Origin: Macrococcoides caseolyticum
GTDB taxonomy: Bacteria > Bacillota > Bacilli > Staphylococcales > Staphylococcaceae
DNA length: 64,000 bases
Reading direction: 5' to 3'
NCBI RefSeq assembly: GCF_021366795.1
Contig: NZ_JAHCPS010000002.1
Location: forward strand, 292,044 to 356,043
Shown: piece by piece, positions 9,980-19,555 of the stretch
Layout: the number at the start of each line of letters is the position of its first letter
Numbering within the stretch: position 1 is the first letter of the stretch
The notes under the pieces: generated by a model
What the model saw: only the letters and a program-made list of their open reading frames with translations
Told to the model about the DNA's origin: nothing
Database searches by the model: none
Position numbers and translations under genes: made by a program

Positions 9980-10671
9980 CGTTGATACTTCCTTTCCACT
10001 CTCGCTTCATACATGCTCTGTAAAATGGAAACTATAAAACAAACGACCCAGTACATAAGTGCAACTAATGAATAAATTGATAAGAATTCATAGGTTGTAG
10101 ATGCGACTTGCTGTGCATTTCTAAACATTTCTGCTACGAGTATATACCCCAATAAAGAAGTATCTTTAATTAAACTTAAAAACGTATTACCTAACGCTGG
10201 TGTCGCTGTACGAATGGCTTGAGGTAAAATAATACGCTGCATTGTTTGTTTTGGACTCATGCCAATAGAATACGCTGCTTCTGTCTGACCATGCGGCACT
10301 GATAATATTCCACCGCGAATAATTTCAGAACCATATGCACCTACGTTCAGGCTAAGTGAAATAATGGCTGCTGTAATTGAGCCGAGTTTAAATGCCTGAT
10401 CGGGATCCCCTGTAATCAGACGGCCAATTTCAGGAATACCGAAAAAGATGATAAACATCTGTACAAGCATAGGCGTGCCTCGGAAGATTGATACATATAT
10501 ACGTGCAGGGATGCGCAGTAATTTATTATTTGATATACGTGCTAATGCAGTTAATATCGCAATAATAAATCCTAGTATAAACGTAACAATCGCAATCGGA
10601 ATCGAATATTTGACTAAACCCCAAAGCATTGGCTCAAAAGCTTGAGCCGCTGCATTTAGGGCATGTGACAT
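9976..10671 (-). CDS. tcyB: Amino acid ABC transporter permease
   Basis: This membrane subunit of the same importer has about five hydrophobic segments. Its EAA loop [20 protein letters not shown] lies in the second half, where it contacts the ATPase. The start is uncertain: ATG 10671 begins 8 bases after the tcyA stop, while in-frame ATGs at 10695 and 10716 would overlap tcyA. None has a strong ribosome site, so translational coupling to tcyA is likely. I chose 10671 because the N-terminus then has usual length for the family. Confidence 0.88.
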   Translation of the reverse strand: MSHALNAAAQAFEPMLWGLVKYSIPIAIVTFILGFIIAILTALARISNNKLLRIPARIYVSIFRGTPMLVQMFIIFFGIPEIGRLITGDPDQAFKLGSITAAIISLSLNVGAYGSEIIRGGILSVPHGQTEAAYSIGMSPKQTMQRIILPQAIRTATPALGNTFLSLIKDTSLLGYILVAEMFRNAQQVASTTYEFLSIYSLVALMYWVVCFIVSILQSMYEARVERKYQR

Positions 10672-10678
10672 TTCTTCA

Positions 10679-11443
10679 TTAAGGACGCGTGACATCTTCA
10701 CCAAACCATTTTTCACTGATTTTTTTCATTGTACCGTCTTTTTGTAAAGCATCTAATGCTTTGTTAAAGTCTTCAATAACTTTTTTGTCTGTTTTCTTAG
10801 TAAATACAAATCCTGATTGTGTTTTTTCGGCATCGCCTTCAATCATTTTAATGTCAGCGCTTTTCTTTTGTTTTAAGTAGTCTAATACAGAAATTTTGTC
10901 GTTAAACGTACCTTCAACACGGTTTGATAGAACTAATTCCATTGCTTGGTTAAATCCTTCAACAGATGTTACTTTCGCACCTTTTTCTTTTGCTAATTTA
11001 CCATAATTAGACGTTAATGTCTGTGCTAAATCTTTACCTTTAACATCGTCAAATGATTTAATATCAGAATTCTTACGTGTAACTAAAACACCTTGTGTGT
11101 ATGTGTATGGTTTTGAGAAGTTATATTTTTTCTTACGGTCAGCATCCATACCTACTTGGTTTGCAATTGTATCGAAACGTCCTGAATTAAGACCAGAAAA
11201 CATTGAATCCCATTGCGTTTCCACAAATTTCACTTTGTATCCTGCTTTTTTAGCTACTGCTTCTGCAACTTCTACATCAAATCCAGTTAACTTATTGTTT
11301 TTATCATGAAACGTGTAAGGTGCATAGGTACCTTCTGTACCAATTGTAATTTCTTTCGTACTGTCTTTTTTATCTGTATTACTGTCTCCACATGCAGCAA
11401 GTACAAATAATGCTGCAAATAATAATGTTAATAATTTTTTCAT
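10679..11443 (-). CDS. tcyA: Amino acid (cystine-type) substrate-binding lipoprotein
   Basis: The lipoprotein signal MKKLLTLLFAALFVLAACG gives a lipidated Cys at residue 18. A family 3 solute-binding fold follows, with GTEGTYAPYTFHDKNNKLTG, VETQWDSMFSGLNSGRFD and a C-terminal KWFGEDVT. It captures the amino acid outside the membrane and hands it to the TcyB/TcyC importer. ATG at 11443 is used because AGGAG lies 8 nt upstream. A sigma-A promoter lies just upstream. Confidence 0.9.
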   Translation of the reverse strand: MKKLLTLLFAALFVLAACGDSNTDKKDSTKEITIGTEGTYAPYTFHDKNNKLTGFDVEVAEAVAKKAGYKVKFVETQWDSMFSGLNSGRFDTIANQVGMDADRKKKYNFSKPYTYTQGVLVTRKNSDIKSFDDVKGKDLAQTLTSNYGKLAKEKGAKVTSVEGFNQAMELVLSNRVEGTFNDKISVLDYLKQKKSADIKMIEGDAEKTQSGFVFTKKTDKKVIEDFNKALDALQKDGTMKKISEKWFGEDVTRP

Positions 11444-11486
11444 ATCCCATTCTCCTATTCTTATCAATTTACTCGGAATAGGTCTT

Positions 11487-11514
11487 ATTTTAAAGCATTT
11501 TTTTTTTAAGTCAA
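11487..11514 (-). promoter_or_regulatory. Sigma-A promoter of tcyABC
   Basis: On the minus strand TTGACT (11514-11509), a 16-nt spacer with an A run, and TAAAAT (11492-11487) form a near-consensus promoter about 45 bases before the tcyA start. Confidence 0.7.
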
Positions 11515-11551
11515 TAAAAAGATTTTTTTCGATTCAAAAATAAAATAAAAA

Positions 11552-11573
11552 GCGAATACTTCTTCGTATTCGC
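11552..11573 (-). terminator. Terminator after the M42 peptidase gene
   Basis: GCGAATAC (11552-11559) and GTATTCGC (11566-11573) form a perfect 8-bp stem, followed on the minus strand by TTTTTATTTTATTTTTG. It starts 10 bases after the peptidase stop. Confidence 0.85.
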
Positions 11574-11582
11574 CTAATATTT

Positions 11583-12647
11583 TTAATTATTTTTAAGATA
11601 TTCAATTTTAGCTTCGTCAGTATTTTTTATAAGTGCAAGTAATCCATCTCGTGCTGCATAATAATCACGCATATCAAAAATTGTATGGTTGGAGTGAATA
11701 TAACGTGCCGGGACACCAACGACAGCTGTTGGTGTACCTTTAAGTGCCGTATGAATAACACCACCATCAGTTCCTCCGGGTGAGGTATAGTATTGATATG
11801 CAACGTTATTTGCCGTATAAACTTCTACCATCCATGCTTTGAATGATGGTTTTAAAATCATTGTGCGGTCAATGATACGAACTAATGTACCTTCGCCTAA
11901 CTTTCCATTGCCATGGTTACCTGTAGTATCATTCGCCGGTGAACAATCAACAACGAATGCTAGATCCGGCTGAATCATATTTGTCGACGGTAATGCCCCA
12001 CGTAAACCAACTTCTTCCTGCACGTTAGCACCAACATATAAATCAAAGGGTAAGTCCACGTCCTTTAATCGTTCGAACAAATCAATAATAATTGTACAAC
12101 CGTATCGGTTATCCCATGCTTTACATAAGAAGCGATGTTCGGTTAACTGTTCAAATTCAACGGCTGGCGTAATCGCATCACCAACTTGAATACCCATTTC
12201 CAGCACTTCTGACTTACTTTCTGCACCAACGTCAAGCAACATATCTTTAATTTGCGGTGTTGATTCATTACCTGTTCTGAAATGTTTCGGTACACTTCCA
12301 ATGACACCTGTATATGTTTGATTCTGTTGTGTTAAGACTGTCATCTTTTGGGCTTGTAAAACATCAGCTGGCCAGCCACCAATTTCCGTAAACTTAAGTA
12401 ATCCTTTTTCAGTGATATCCGTAACCATAAATCCTACTTCATCCATATGTGCTGCAATCATCACACGCTTTCTAGATGCCTGCTTTGATTTCTTCAGAAA
12501 GAATACACCACCTAAACCATCATGAAGTACCTCATCTGCAAGTGGGGATAATCGCTCCATTAAATACGCACGAATTAAACGTTCATGACCGGGCGCACCA
12601 TGTAATTCTGTTAGCGTTTTTATTGTATCAAGTAGTTGTTCTGTCAT
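11583..12647 (-). CDS. M42-family metal aminopeptidase (YtoP/PepA-like)
   Basis: This 354-residue cytoplasmic protein has the two-metal M42 core: MIAAHMDEVGFMV (first metal His/Asp), CKAWDNRYGC, VGANVQEEVGLRGA (catalytic Glu pair), VVDCSPAND and a late PARYIHSNHTIFD His. Such enzymes trim N-terminal residues from peptides and form large tetrahedral assemblies; family members were once misannotated as endoglucanases. It is a single gene with its own terminator, opposite the PepSY-like gene. Confidence 0.92.
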   Translation of the reverse strand: MTEQLLDTIKTLTELHGAPGHERLIRAYLMERLSPLADEVLHDGLGGVFFLKKSKQASRKRVMIAAHMDEVGFMVTDITEKGLLKFTEIGGWPADVLQAQKMTVLTQQNQTYTGVIGSVPKHFRTGNESTPQIKDMLLDVGAESKSEVLEMGIQVGDAITPAVEFEQLTEHRFLCKAWDNRYGCTIIIDLFERLKDVDLPFDLYVGANVQEEVGLRGALPSTNMIQPDLAFVVDCSPANDTTGNHGNGKLGEGTLVRIIDRTMILKPSFKAWMVEVYTANNVAYQYYTSPGGTDGGVIHTALKGTPTAVVGVPARYIHSNHTIFDMRDYYAARDGLLALIKNTDEAKIEYLKNN

Positions 12648-12745
12648 GTTCTTAACTCCTTATGTTAGAATAAAATCAATTATAAATTTAGTTTGTCTGA
12701 TTTTTTTAGTTAAAATTTTAATGATTAACGAAAGGAATCTTATAA

Positions 12746-13030
12746 ATGAAAAAATATCAAATCATTATCCCTATCGCTATTATTGCAGGCTTCACTTTAT
12801 ATCAGCTTAAACAATTCCTCGCAATGAAACATCCTGAAACAGTACTTAAAGATGTCATTGCACAATTTAATCAGGTGACAGGCTCAGTGATTGTTTATGA
12901 ACCAGAAAAACAAGAAAAATTTGGGCAAGTCGCACATATCTATCGTGGGATTATTAACACACGTGACAAAGACTTTGAATTTACAGCTGATGCGTATACT
13001 GGTGAAATTATCGATACGAAAGAAATTTAA
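12746..13030 (+). CDS. Small membrane-anchored PepSY-like protein
   Basis: The 94-residue protein has an N-terminal hydrophobic anchor (about residues 5-24) and a short extracellular-type domain. It ends with FEFTADAYTGEIIDTKEI, the strand and turn typical of PepSY domains. Such domains often inhibit or bind proteases, but no partner is evident. ATG follows GAAAGGAATCTTATAA. It is divergent from the M42 peptidase gene. Confidence 0.75.
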   Translation: MKKYQIIIPIAIIAGFTLYQLKQFLAMKHPETVLKDVIAQFNQVTGSVIVYEPEKQEKFGQVAHIYRGIINTRDKDFEFTADAYTGEIIDTKEI

Positions 13031-13053
13031 CGGAAGTCTAAACTTCCGTTTCT
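13031..13053 (+). terminator. Hairpin terminator between convergent genes
   Basis: CGGAAGT (13031-13037) pairs with ACTTCCG (13042-13048), followed by TTTCTTT on the plus strand. It begins directly after the PepSY-like gene stop and overlaps the end of the convergent aminotransferase gene. Confidence 0.7.
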
Positions 13054-14243
13054 TTATGTTTTGATTGCTTTAAATAATCAAAGGACTTTTTAATACGTTC
13101 CAGTCCTTCTAAAAGCTTTTCTTCACTACATCCAACATTCAATCTAAAATGTGTACTGGCTGAAAGTTCATACGTACTTCCAATGCCTGTTGCTATTTTC
13201 CCGACATTTTGAAGTGCATCCTGTACCTCCATTTCGTTAAAACCACTTTTAGCAAAATCAATCCACGCTAAAAACGTCGCATCCGGCTTCTGAAAGAACA
13301 AACAATCCGATAAATGGTCTGCAATATAATCTTCTACTATGGTCATATTATTTTCGATATGCACATTGAGTGCATCGACCCATTCTGCACATTCTAAATA
13401 TGCCGACTTAATCACCGTTAATGCAATCAGATTCACTGCGCCAAGGCCGTATACTGACATGACTTTTGTGTTAATGGCCTCAAGTAAAAATTTATCTTTA
13501 GTAATAAAGTACGCATGCGGCATGCCAGAGACATTAAATGTCTTACCTAAACACGTCGTCACTAACATCTGATCATACGTATGCATGTATTTTGCTAATG
13601 TAATATGCTGTGCACGTCTGACAAAATCCATATGTATTTCGTCAGCTATAATATAAACATCATATTTACTACAAATTTCAATGATTTTTTCAATTTCCTG
13701 TTCGCTAAATACCTTTCCAGTTGGATTATGTGGATTGCAAAGTAAAAATACTTTATTTTGGGCCATCTGACACAGATACTCAAACTGAACAAAATCCATA
13801 GTATACTCATACCCATCATAAAATAGTTCATTTTCTACAATCATACGCTTGTTCCCTTGAATGAGATTGATAAAGTTATTATATGCTGGCGTATTTAAGA
13901 TAACCCCGTCCCCTTCATTTGTCAGTAAACGCATTGCTTCTGTAATCGTAAATAATACTGAAGGTGCATAGCTTAAATCCTGTTTTAAGATATTTGTATC
14001 AAATCGCGTGTTAAACCAATGTTTAATTGGCAAATAAAAATTATCATTTTTCCAGCTCGTATAACCGAAAATGCCATGGTCTAAGCGTTGACGCACAGCT
14101 TCTGTAATTTTGTCTGGTGTTTTAATATCCATATCAGCAATCCAAAAAGGCATTAAATCACGGCGACCATATATTAATGGGAGCATTTCAGTTTGTACTG
14201 CATTCGTATTTAAACGATTCACATTCTCATTAAAATTATACAT
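13038..14243 (-). CDS. PatB/MalY-type C-S lyase (PLP aminotransferase fold)
   Basis: The 401-residue fold-type I PLP enzyme has the family start DLMPFWIADMDIKTP, the substrate segment LLCNPHNPTGKVFS, the cofactor Asp in YIIADEIHMDFV and the PLP lysine in LVTTCLGKTFNVSGM. Members cleave cystathionine or cysteine conjugates, giving homocysteine or thiols with pyruvate and ammonia. A role in sulphur metabolism would fit the nearby cystine-type transporter, but the exact substrate cannot be read from sequence. Confidence 0.85.
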   Translation of the reverse strand: MYNFNENVNRLNTNAVQTEMLPLIYGRRDLMPFWIADMDIKTPDKITEAVRQRLDHGIFGYTSWKNDNFYLPIKHWFNTRFDTNILKQDLSYAPSVLFTITEAMRLLTNEGDGVILNTPAYNNFINLIQGNKRMIVENELFYDGYEYTMDFVQFEYLCQMAQNKVFLLCNPHNPTGKVFSEQEIEKIIEICSKYDVYIIADEIHMDFVRRAQHITLAKYMHTYDQMLVTTCLGKTFNVSGMPHAYFITKDKFLLEAINTKVMSVYGLGAVNLIALTVIKSAYLECAEWVDALNVHIENNMTIVEDYIADHLSDCLFFQKPDATFLAWIDFAKSGFNEMEVQDALQNVGKIATGIGSTYELSASTHFRLNVGCSEEKLLEGLERIKKSFDYLKQSKHKETEV

Positions 14244-14300
14244 AGCACCCTCCTAAAACTTATAGACTTTTTAGTTCAAGTCTACACCATTCGCTCAATA

Positions 14301-14327
14301 AAAAAAAGGCAGGAACCCCTACCTTTA
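14301..14327 (-). terminator. Terminator after trmB
   Basis: AGGCAGG (14307-14313) pairs with CCTACCT (14318-14324) with one G-T pair. On the minus strand the stem is followed by seven Ts. It begins about 10 bases after the trmB stop. Confidence 0.8.
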
Positions 14328-14337
14328 CCATCATTAA

Positions 14338-14973
14338 TTATTTAAATGTTGCTTCCAGACGATTAATTCTAAAACCTTTCGCAGAAAACTTTTCTTCATA
14401 TTCAGTCTTAATGTTATCTGCAGGTTCATTGGCATGTAAATTTAAGTTGATATTTTTAAGTTTCATACCGTACTGACTCATGCTTTCAATTGAGAATTCA
14501 AACAGACCTTGATTATCAGTCTTAAAATGAATTTCTCCATCTTCTTTAAGAATTGTTTTATAAATGCTTAAGAAGTTTGCATGTGTTAAACGTCTTTTTG
14601 CATGGCGCGTCTTCGGCCAAGGGTCTGAGAAGTTTAAATAAATTCTATCGATTTCACCTGGATTAAATAATTCAGTTAGCTTTTCAGCATCTACCGTTAA
14701 TAACCTTAAATTCTTTATATCTTGTTCTATCGCTTTCTCGACGATACGAATCATAACATTCTTATCTCGTTCAATCCCAATATAGTTAATCTCCGGGTTC
14801 GCTTTTGCCATCTCAGTAATAAAGCGACCCATACCACTTCCTACTTCAATATGGATAGGTTGAACTTCATCAAACCATGATGTAATATTGTCTTTTTGTG
14901 ATAAATCAATACTAACAATATCACGATGTTCAAGCAGATAATCCTCTGCCCACGGTTTATTACGCATTCTCAT
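14338..14973 (-). CDS. trmB: tRNA (guanine-N7-)-methyltransferase
   Basis: This 211-residue SAM-dependent enzyme makes m7G46 in the variable loop of tRNAs. It has the SAM loop IEVGSGMGRFITEMA, the acidic IGIERDK and the family signature LNFSDPWPKTRHAKRRL near residue 115. The N-terminus MRMRNKPWAEDYL is that of Gram-positive TrmB. It is 13 bases downstream of ytmP, the usual partner. Confidence 0.96.
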   Translation of the reverse strand: MRMRNKPWAEDYLLEHRDIVSIDLSQKDNITSWFDEVQPIHIEVGSGMGRFITEMAKANPEINYIGIERDKNVMIRIVEKAIEQDIKNLRLLTVDAEKLTELFNPGEIDRIYLNFSDPWPKTRHAKRRLTHANFLSIYKTILKEDGEIHFKTDNQGLFEFSIESMSQYGMKLKNINLNLHANEPADNIKTEYEEKFSAKGFRINRLEATFK

Positions 14974-14986
14974 GTGTGTTACTCCT

Positions 14987-15787
14987 TTAAATAAATCGAT
15001 TCTGTGTTAATACTTCATTTAAAAACTTCAGCCACTCATTCATATCATGGTAACGGCTCTTTTCTTCATACCATTCCACCATAGCGATGGCCTGAATCAC
15101 TGTATACCACTTCATTCGTTTCTCAAGATCAATGGAATAGTCAATACCATAAGTAGATAACCATTCCTCCCAATCGACTTCATTACTATACGTGTATAAA
15201 ATCATACCTAAATCAATTGCCGGATCCGCTATCATCGCACCTTCCCAGTCAACCAGGAACAATTCATCCTGATCAGACAATAACCAGTTATTATGATTTA
15301 CATCACCATGACATACAGTATAAAACTTACCATCTAAATTTGGCATATGCTCTTCTAAATATAATAATGCTTTTCGAATCGTATGATTGGCGAGTACACT
15401 TCGTGATAATGAACTATTGATTTTCTTAAGTAAGATATGTGGATACATCGGCTTCATTTCGAGACGTTTAAGCATATTTAATAACGGTTTTGAACGATGA
15501 ATTTTACTGAGTAATTGTGCAACACGTCTGGAACCCATTTCTTCATGCGTCAAGTGTCTTCCATTTTTCCAGTGCTGAGCAGTTACCACTTCACCCGTTT
15601 CAATACGCTTTGTCCATATAAGTTTAGGGACAATACCCTCAGCAGATAATGCTGCTAAAAACGGTGAAGAATTTCGTTTAAGAAATAGTTTCTGGCCATC
15701 TTGCTCTGCCATATATGCTTCACCTGAAGCACCCCCAGCGGAATCTAATGTCCAGCCAAGTTGATAGAAATGTTCCAACATGTTCAC
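14987..15787 (-). CDS. ytmP: YtmP-like aminoglycoside/choline kinase-fold protein
   Basis: The 266-residue protein has an APH-type kinase fold. The Brenner motif CHGDVNHNNWLLSD (about 158-171) gives a catalytic Asp, and LVDWEGAMIADPAIDLG supplies the metal-binding Asp. The natural substrate is unknown; choline, ethanolamine or a sugar is possible. ATG follows GTAGGAGGTGAAC. It is immediately upstream of trmB, an arrangement kept across Bacillales. Confidence 0.85.
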   Translation of the reverse strand: MNMLEHFYQLGWTLDSAGGASGEAYMAEQDGQKLFLKRNSSPFLAALSAEGIVPKLIWTKRIETGEVVTAQHWKNGRHLTHEEMGSRRVAQLLSKIHRSKPLLNMLKRLEMKPMYPHILLKKINSSLSRSVLANHTIRKALLYLEEHMPNLDGKFYTVCHGDVNHNNWLLSDQDELFLVDWEGAMIADPAIDLGMILYTYSNEVDWEEWLSTYGIDYSIDLEKRMKWYTVIQAIAMVEWYEEKSRYHDMNEWLKFLNEVLTQNRFI

Positions 15788-15808
15788 CTCCTACAGTAGA
15801 AAAAAGAA

Positions 15809-15835
15809 AAGGCATGAGAAATAATCTCTTGCCTT
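15809..15835 (-). terminator. Terminator after dat
   Basis: AAGGCATGAGA (15809-15819) pairs with TCTCTTGCCTT (15825-15835) with one mismatch, followed on the minus strand by TTCTTTTTT. It separates dat from ytmP; the 128 bases between it and dat show no other feature I can support. Confidence 0.8.
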
Positions 15836-15963
15836 ATTTTCGTTCGAACGTTTTTAACGACTTAATTAAATTCTATATCCTTTTATGAAAATATTCAAGT
15901 CAAAGTTTCTTTTGTCACCTGAATATATGTTCATTTGTTACGCGATGTGTAATATGATGCCAA

Positions 15964-16803
15964 TTAAGCTTGTAATGCACTAATTTGTGCTTCAAATTGT
16001 GCTTGTAATTGTTTAACAACTGGGCCGACTTGTCCTTTATGAACAGGTTTTTCATCAATCTGAATAACAGGCATCACTTCTTGCGTTGTACTTGATATAA
16101 ATACTTCATCCGCTGACTTTAATGTTTCTTCATCAAACGTTTCTTCTTCAAAAGGAATACGTAATGCTTCTGCCATTTGCTGTATAACGCGACGTGTAAT
16201 ACCGTTTAATATCAGTTGGTTGGCTGGGTGGGTTTTAATTTTGCCATCCTTTACAATAAAAACATTACTTGAAGCTCCCTCAGTGACTATGCCGTCACGA
16301 ATTTGGATGGCTTCTTTTGCATTATTTTCGACAGCTTTCTGTTTATTCATAATGTTCCCCAGCAAATTTAAACTCTTAATATCACAGCGTAACCATCTAA
16401 AATCTTCAGCAGTTATTACTTTAATCCCGTCTTTTAACTCCTGTAATGGGCGTTCTACTACATTTGTGTATAATAAAACATTCGGTCTACTATTTTCTGG
16501 ATAAGCATGATTTCTCACTGCATCGCCTCTAGTCACCTGAATATAAATCGAGCCGTCATGGATTTGATTGTTCTCAATTAATTGCTCACAAATTGCGATA
16601 TATTCATCAACGGTATACGGACTCTTGATAGCAATTTCATTTGCACTACGTACTAATCGCTCAAAGTGCTCTGTTGCAGTATACAGTTTACCTGAATAGA
16701 CACGTACAACTTCATAAATGCCATCACCAAACTGAATGCCTCGGTCATTATAACTTATTTTTTCATCCTCTGATACGTAATTACCATTTAAGAAAATTAC
16801 CAT
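15964..16803 (-). CDS. dat: D-alanine aminotransferase
   Basis: This fold-type IV PLP enzyme interconverts D-alanine and D-glutamate with their oxo acids, supplying D-amino acids for peptidoglycan. Motifs are FLNGNYVSEDE at the start, SYNDRGIQFGDGIYEVVRV, the PLP lysine in DIKSLNLLGNIMNKQKA (near residue 146), EGASSNVFIVKDGKI and ILNGITRRVI. ATG 16803 is preferred because GAGGATGAGTAGT lies just upstream; the ATG at 16812 is too close to that site. It begins 1 base after the pepV stop, so the two genes are coupled. Confidence 0.93.
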   Translation of the reverse strand: MVIFLNGNYVSEDEKISYNDRGIQFGDGIYEVVRVYSGKLYTATEHFERLVRSANEIAIKSPYTVDEYIAICEQLIENNQIHDGSIYIQVTRGDAVRNHAYPENSRPNVLLYTNVVERPLQELKDGIKVITAEDFRWLRCDIKSLNLLGNIMNKQKAVENNAKEAIQIRDGIVTEGASSNVFIVKDGKIKTHPANQLILNGITRRVIQQMAEALRIPFEEETFDEETLKSADEVFISSTTQEVMPVIQIDEKPVHKGQVGPVVKQLQAQFEAQISALQA

Positions 16804-16804
16804 A

Positions 16805-18217
16805 CTACTCATCCTCTACACAAACTGCATGAATCGCTTCTAAATAAATCGCTGTTGCATCAAAGAGTTGTTTTTTACTGATATATTCATTCTTCTGATG
16901 CATTAAATCTTCTGAATCTTTAAACATTGCACCAAATGCAACACCTTTTTCCAGGTTACGTGCATAAGTTCCGCCGCCAATTGTAAATGGTTCTGTCATA
17001 TCCCCCGTTTGGTTACGGTATGCCTGTACTAACTTTTGAACAAATGGATCATTCTTATCAACATAGTGTGGTATTTGATGTGTTTCTACTTCAATTTCAA
17101 AGCCATCTTTAGCGATTTGAGTTTCTAATTGTTTAATTTCTTTTTCAAAATCAAAGCCATTTGGATAACGTAAATTAACACCATAATGACCACCGTCTAT
17201 ATCCGTATAGCTAATAACACCATAATTTGTCGTTAACTGACCCATTTCTTTAGATTCAAACGCCATACCTAATTTTTCACCATAGTGTGAATCAAATAAA
17301 TACGTATCTCCAAAGTTTACAAATGATTTTGCTTGTTTATCTAAATCTAATGTATTTAAGAAATGTACTAAATAAAGACCCGCGTTAACCCCTTTAAATG
17401 GTTCCATTCCATGAACAGATTTCCCTTCAATTTGTAAATGGATTTGACCATTGTCCACAAATTGCTTACCAGTTAATTGATGATCAATTAAAAAGCTTTC
17501 AAAGGATTGAATAATAGCATCCATTTTTTCTTTCACTTCAATCTTTGCTTCTGCAAAGTCAGGCACCATGTTATAACGTTCACCTGCTTTAAATGCTTTT
17601 AATTCGACTTCTGGAGCTGTTGCACTTTGTTCGTTGCTATTTTGGATAATATCAAATGTTGTAATGCCTTTTTCACCATGAATTAGCGGAAAATCAGCAT
17701 CCGGTGCAATACCTAGGTCAGGCATTGGTTCAGTTTCGAAGTAACGATTTGTACATTTCCAGCCTGATTCTTCATCCGTTCCAATAATGATATGAATCTT
17801 TTTCTTCCAGTCAACTTTCATGTCATCTAAAATCTTAATCGCATAATATGCTGCAATTGTAGGACCTTTATCATCTAATGTACCACGTGCAATAATTCTA
17901 TCCTCAGTTACAACTGCTTCAAATGGATTCGTATCCCAGCCACTCCCTGCTGGTACCACATCAACGTGACATAACACACCAAATATTTCTTCACCTTTAC
18001 CCGCTTCAATACGTCCTGCAATATGATCGATATCCACTGTTTTATAACCATCACGTTTAGCCATTTCATACATATAATCAAGTGCTTGACGTGGACCAGG
18101 CCCAACAGGATGCTCACGATCTGCTAAACTGTCATCACGTACACTTTCAATATTTAATAAGCCTGTCAAATCATTTATTATTTGTTCTTCATATTGTGCT
18201 ACTTTTTCTCTCCACAT
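16805..18217 (-). CDS. pepV: M20-family dipeptidase PepV (Sapep type)
   Basis: This 470-residue di-zinc cytoplasmic dipeptidase cleaves a broad range of dipeptides. Metal and catalytic motifs are present in order: [51 protein letters not shown], and [12 protein letters not shown] in the lid domain, with late IGGGTYAR. Coupling with dat is conserved in staphylococci and may supply free amino acids to it. Confidence 0.94.
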   Translation of the reverse strand: MWREKVAQYEEQIINDLTGLLNIESVRDDSLADREHPVGPGPRQALDYMYEMAKRDGYKTVDIDHIAGRIEAGKGEEIFGVLCHVDVVPAGSGWDTNPFEAVVTEDRIIARGTLDDKGPTIAAYYAIKILDDMKVDWKKKIHIIIGTDEESGWKCTNRYFETEPMPDLGIAPDADFPLIHGEKGITTFDIIQNSNEQSATAPEVELKAFKAGERYNMVPDFAEAKIEVKEKMDAIIQSFESFLIDHQLTGKQFVDNGQIHLQIEGKSVHGMEPFKGVNAGLYLVHFLNTLDLDKQAKSFVNFGDTYLFDSHYGEKLGMAFESKEMGQLTTNYGVISYTDIDGGHYGVNLRYPNGFDFEKEIKQLETQIAKDGFEIEVETHQIPHYVDKNDPFVQKLVQAYRNQTGDMTEPFTIGGGTYARNLEKGVAFGAMFKDSEDLMHQKNEYISKKQLFDATAIYLEAIHAVCVEDE

Positions 18218-18303
18218 AATGATTCCTCCTCGTACGATATAATCTATATTACATGATACATAAAAGAAATGAAAATAATAATCGTAAATTTATACAAAAT
18301 AAA

Positions 18304-18326
18304 AAAGCCAGCTTTATGCTGGCTTT
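18304..18326 (-). terminator. Terminator after the YtxH-family gene
   Basis: AGCCAGC (18306-18312) pairs with GCTGGCT (18318-18324), followed on the minus strand by a run of Ts. It starts 5 bases after the stop at 18332. Confidence 0.85.
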
Positions 18327-18331
18327 ATCTA

Positions 18332-18775
18332 TTAAATTTCGTCTTTAGAAACTGTGTTAGGATTGTTTTTAGCAACATCTTTATCTGTAACGATATGGAT
18401 GTTGTTAGCGCCACCTTCGTCATCGAAGTTTTGTTTTTCTTCTTCGATTGTACCATCTTTTTTTGTTAATTTTTCAGCAAGTGGTGCTGCTTTTTCTTTT
18501 AACGGTGCAACTTTTTCTTCAACTTTAGACGATAAGTTTGCTTTGTATGCATTTGGATCTTCTTTTACTTTATTAATTTCTTCTTTTGCAACTTGTTGTA
18601 AATTTTGTGCTTTCACTTTAGCATTATCTGCATATGCTTTAGGATCTTGCTTTGCTTTGTTATATTCGTTTAATACTCTATCTCTGTTTTCTTTTTTAGA
18701 AAGAAATGCTGCTACTGCAGTTCCTCCAATTACTAATGCTGCTTTTAAAAGTCCAGTTTGATTATTGTTCGCCAT
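18332..18775 (-). CDS. YtxH-family general stress protein
   Basis: The 147-residue protein has a short hydrophobic segment near the N-terminus (LLKAALVIGGTAVAAFLSKK). It is followed by Lys/Glu/Ala-rich helical repeats (KAKQDPKAYADNAKVKAQ, KVKEDPNAYKANLSSKVE) and a polar tail. This fits the YtxH group of stress-inducible small proteins; the function is unknown. ATG 18775 follows AGAGGTGTTTTAAT; longer in-frame starts would read through the promoter region. A sigma-B-type promoter lies 37 bases upstream. Confidence 0.85.
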   Translation of the reverse strand: MANNNQTGLLKAALVIGGTAVAAFLSKKENRDRVLNEYNKAKQDPKAYADNAKVKAQNLQQVAKEEINKVKEDPNAYKANLSSKVEEKVAPLKEKAAPLAEKLTKKDGTIEEEKQNFDDEGGANNIHIVTDKDVAKNNPNTVSKDEI

Positions 18776-18811
18776 ATTAAAACACCTCTTCTTTTGATTT
18801 GTACTGTATTT

Positions 18812-18836
18812 ATACCCACCGTGGAACATGGTAAAC
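18812..18836 (-). promoter_or_regulatory. Sigma-B-type promoter of the YtxH-family gene
   Basis: On the minus strand GTTTAC (18836-18831), a 13-nt spacer and GGGTAT (18817-18812) match the sigma-B consensus with one change in the -35 box. Confidence 0.78.
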
Positions 18837-18844
18837 ATTTAAAT

Positions 18845-19555
18845 TCAATTTCTTACTAAATTCAGTGCTTCAGGTGTTAATGTTTTATATTCACCGGGTA
18901 ACAGCGTTTCATCTAAAGTGAGATTTCCCATCTTAATACGTTTCAAGTAAGTTACTTTCATACCATGTGCCAGAAACATACGTTTCACTTGATGGAACTT
19001 ACCTTCCTGGATGACAAGCTCGATTTCACTTGTCTTTTGTACATCATCTACAGCGAGTATTTTGAGTTCACCTGGCATCGTATGATAACCATCATCTAAC
19101 GTTACGCCTTGTTTGAATTGTAGAACAGTATCTTGTGTCACGATACCTGAAATTTTAGCATAATATGTTTTATTGACATGCTTTTTTGGACTTAATACAT
19201 CATGTGTAAACTGGCCATCATTGGTTAAAATCAGTAAACCTTCAGTATCTTTATCCAGGCGACCTACTGGATGAAGGTCGTAATGCTCCAGTCCATCAAT
19301 CAAATCAATGACGGTCTTATCCTTATCCTGTGTACTGGATACCACACCAGCAGGTTTATTCAACATTAAATATATGAATGGTTCAAAGTGAATCACTTCA
19401 CCTTGAACCGTTATTTTATCCTGATCGGGATCTATTTTTATATCTGCCTTTGTAACAATCTCATCATTAACAGCAATGACTTTTTTCTTAAGTAATGACT
19501 TCACATCTTTACGGGACCCAACACCATGATTACTTAGATATTTGTCTAATCTCAT
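18845..19555 (-). CDS. RsuA-family 16S rRNA pseudouridine synthase
   Basis: The 236-residue protein has an N-terminal S4 RNA-binding domain (MRLDKYLSNHGVGSRKDVKS) and a catalytic domain with the RsuA/RluB motif PVGRLDKDTEGLLILTNDG, whose Asp is the active-site residue. Members make pseudouridine in rRNA; the short length and S4 domain favour the RsuA type (16S position 516). It overlaps the flippase gene by 4 bases. Confidence 0.9.
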   Translation of the reverse strand: MRLDKYLSNHGVGSRKDVKSLLKKKVIAVNDEIVTKADIKIDPDQDKITVQGEVIHFEPFIYLMLNKPAGVVSSTQDKDKTVIDLIDGLEHYDLHPVGRLDKDTEGLLILTNDGQFTHDVLSPKKHVNKTYYAKISGIVTQDTVLQFKQGVTLDDGYHTMPGELKILAVDDVQKTSEIELVIQEGKFHQVKRMFLAHGMKVTYLKRIKMGNLTLDETLLPGEYKTLTPEALNLVRN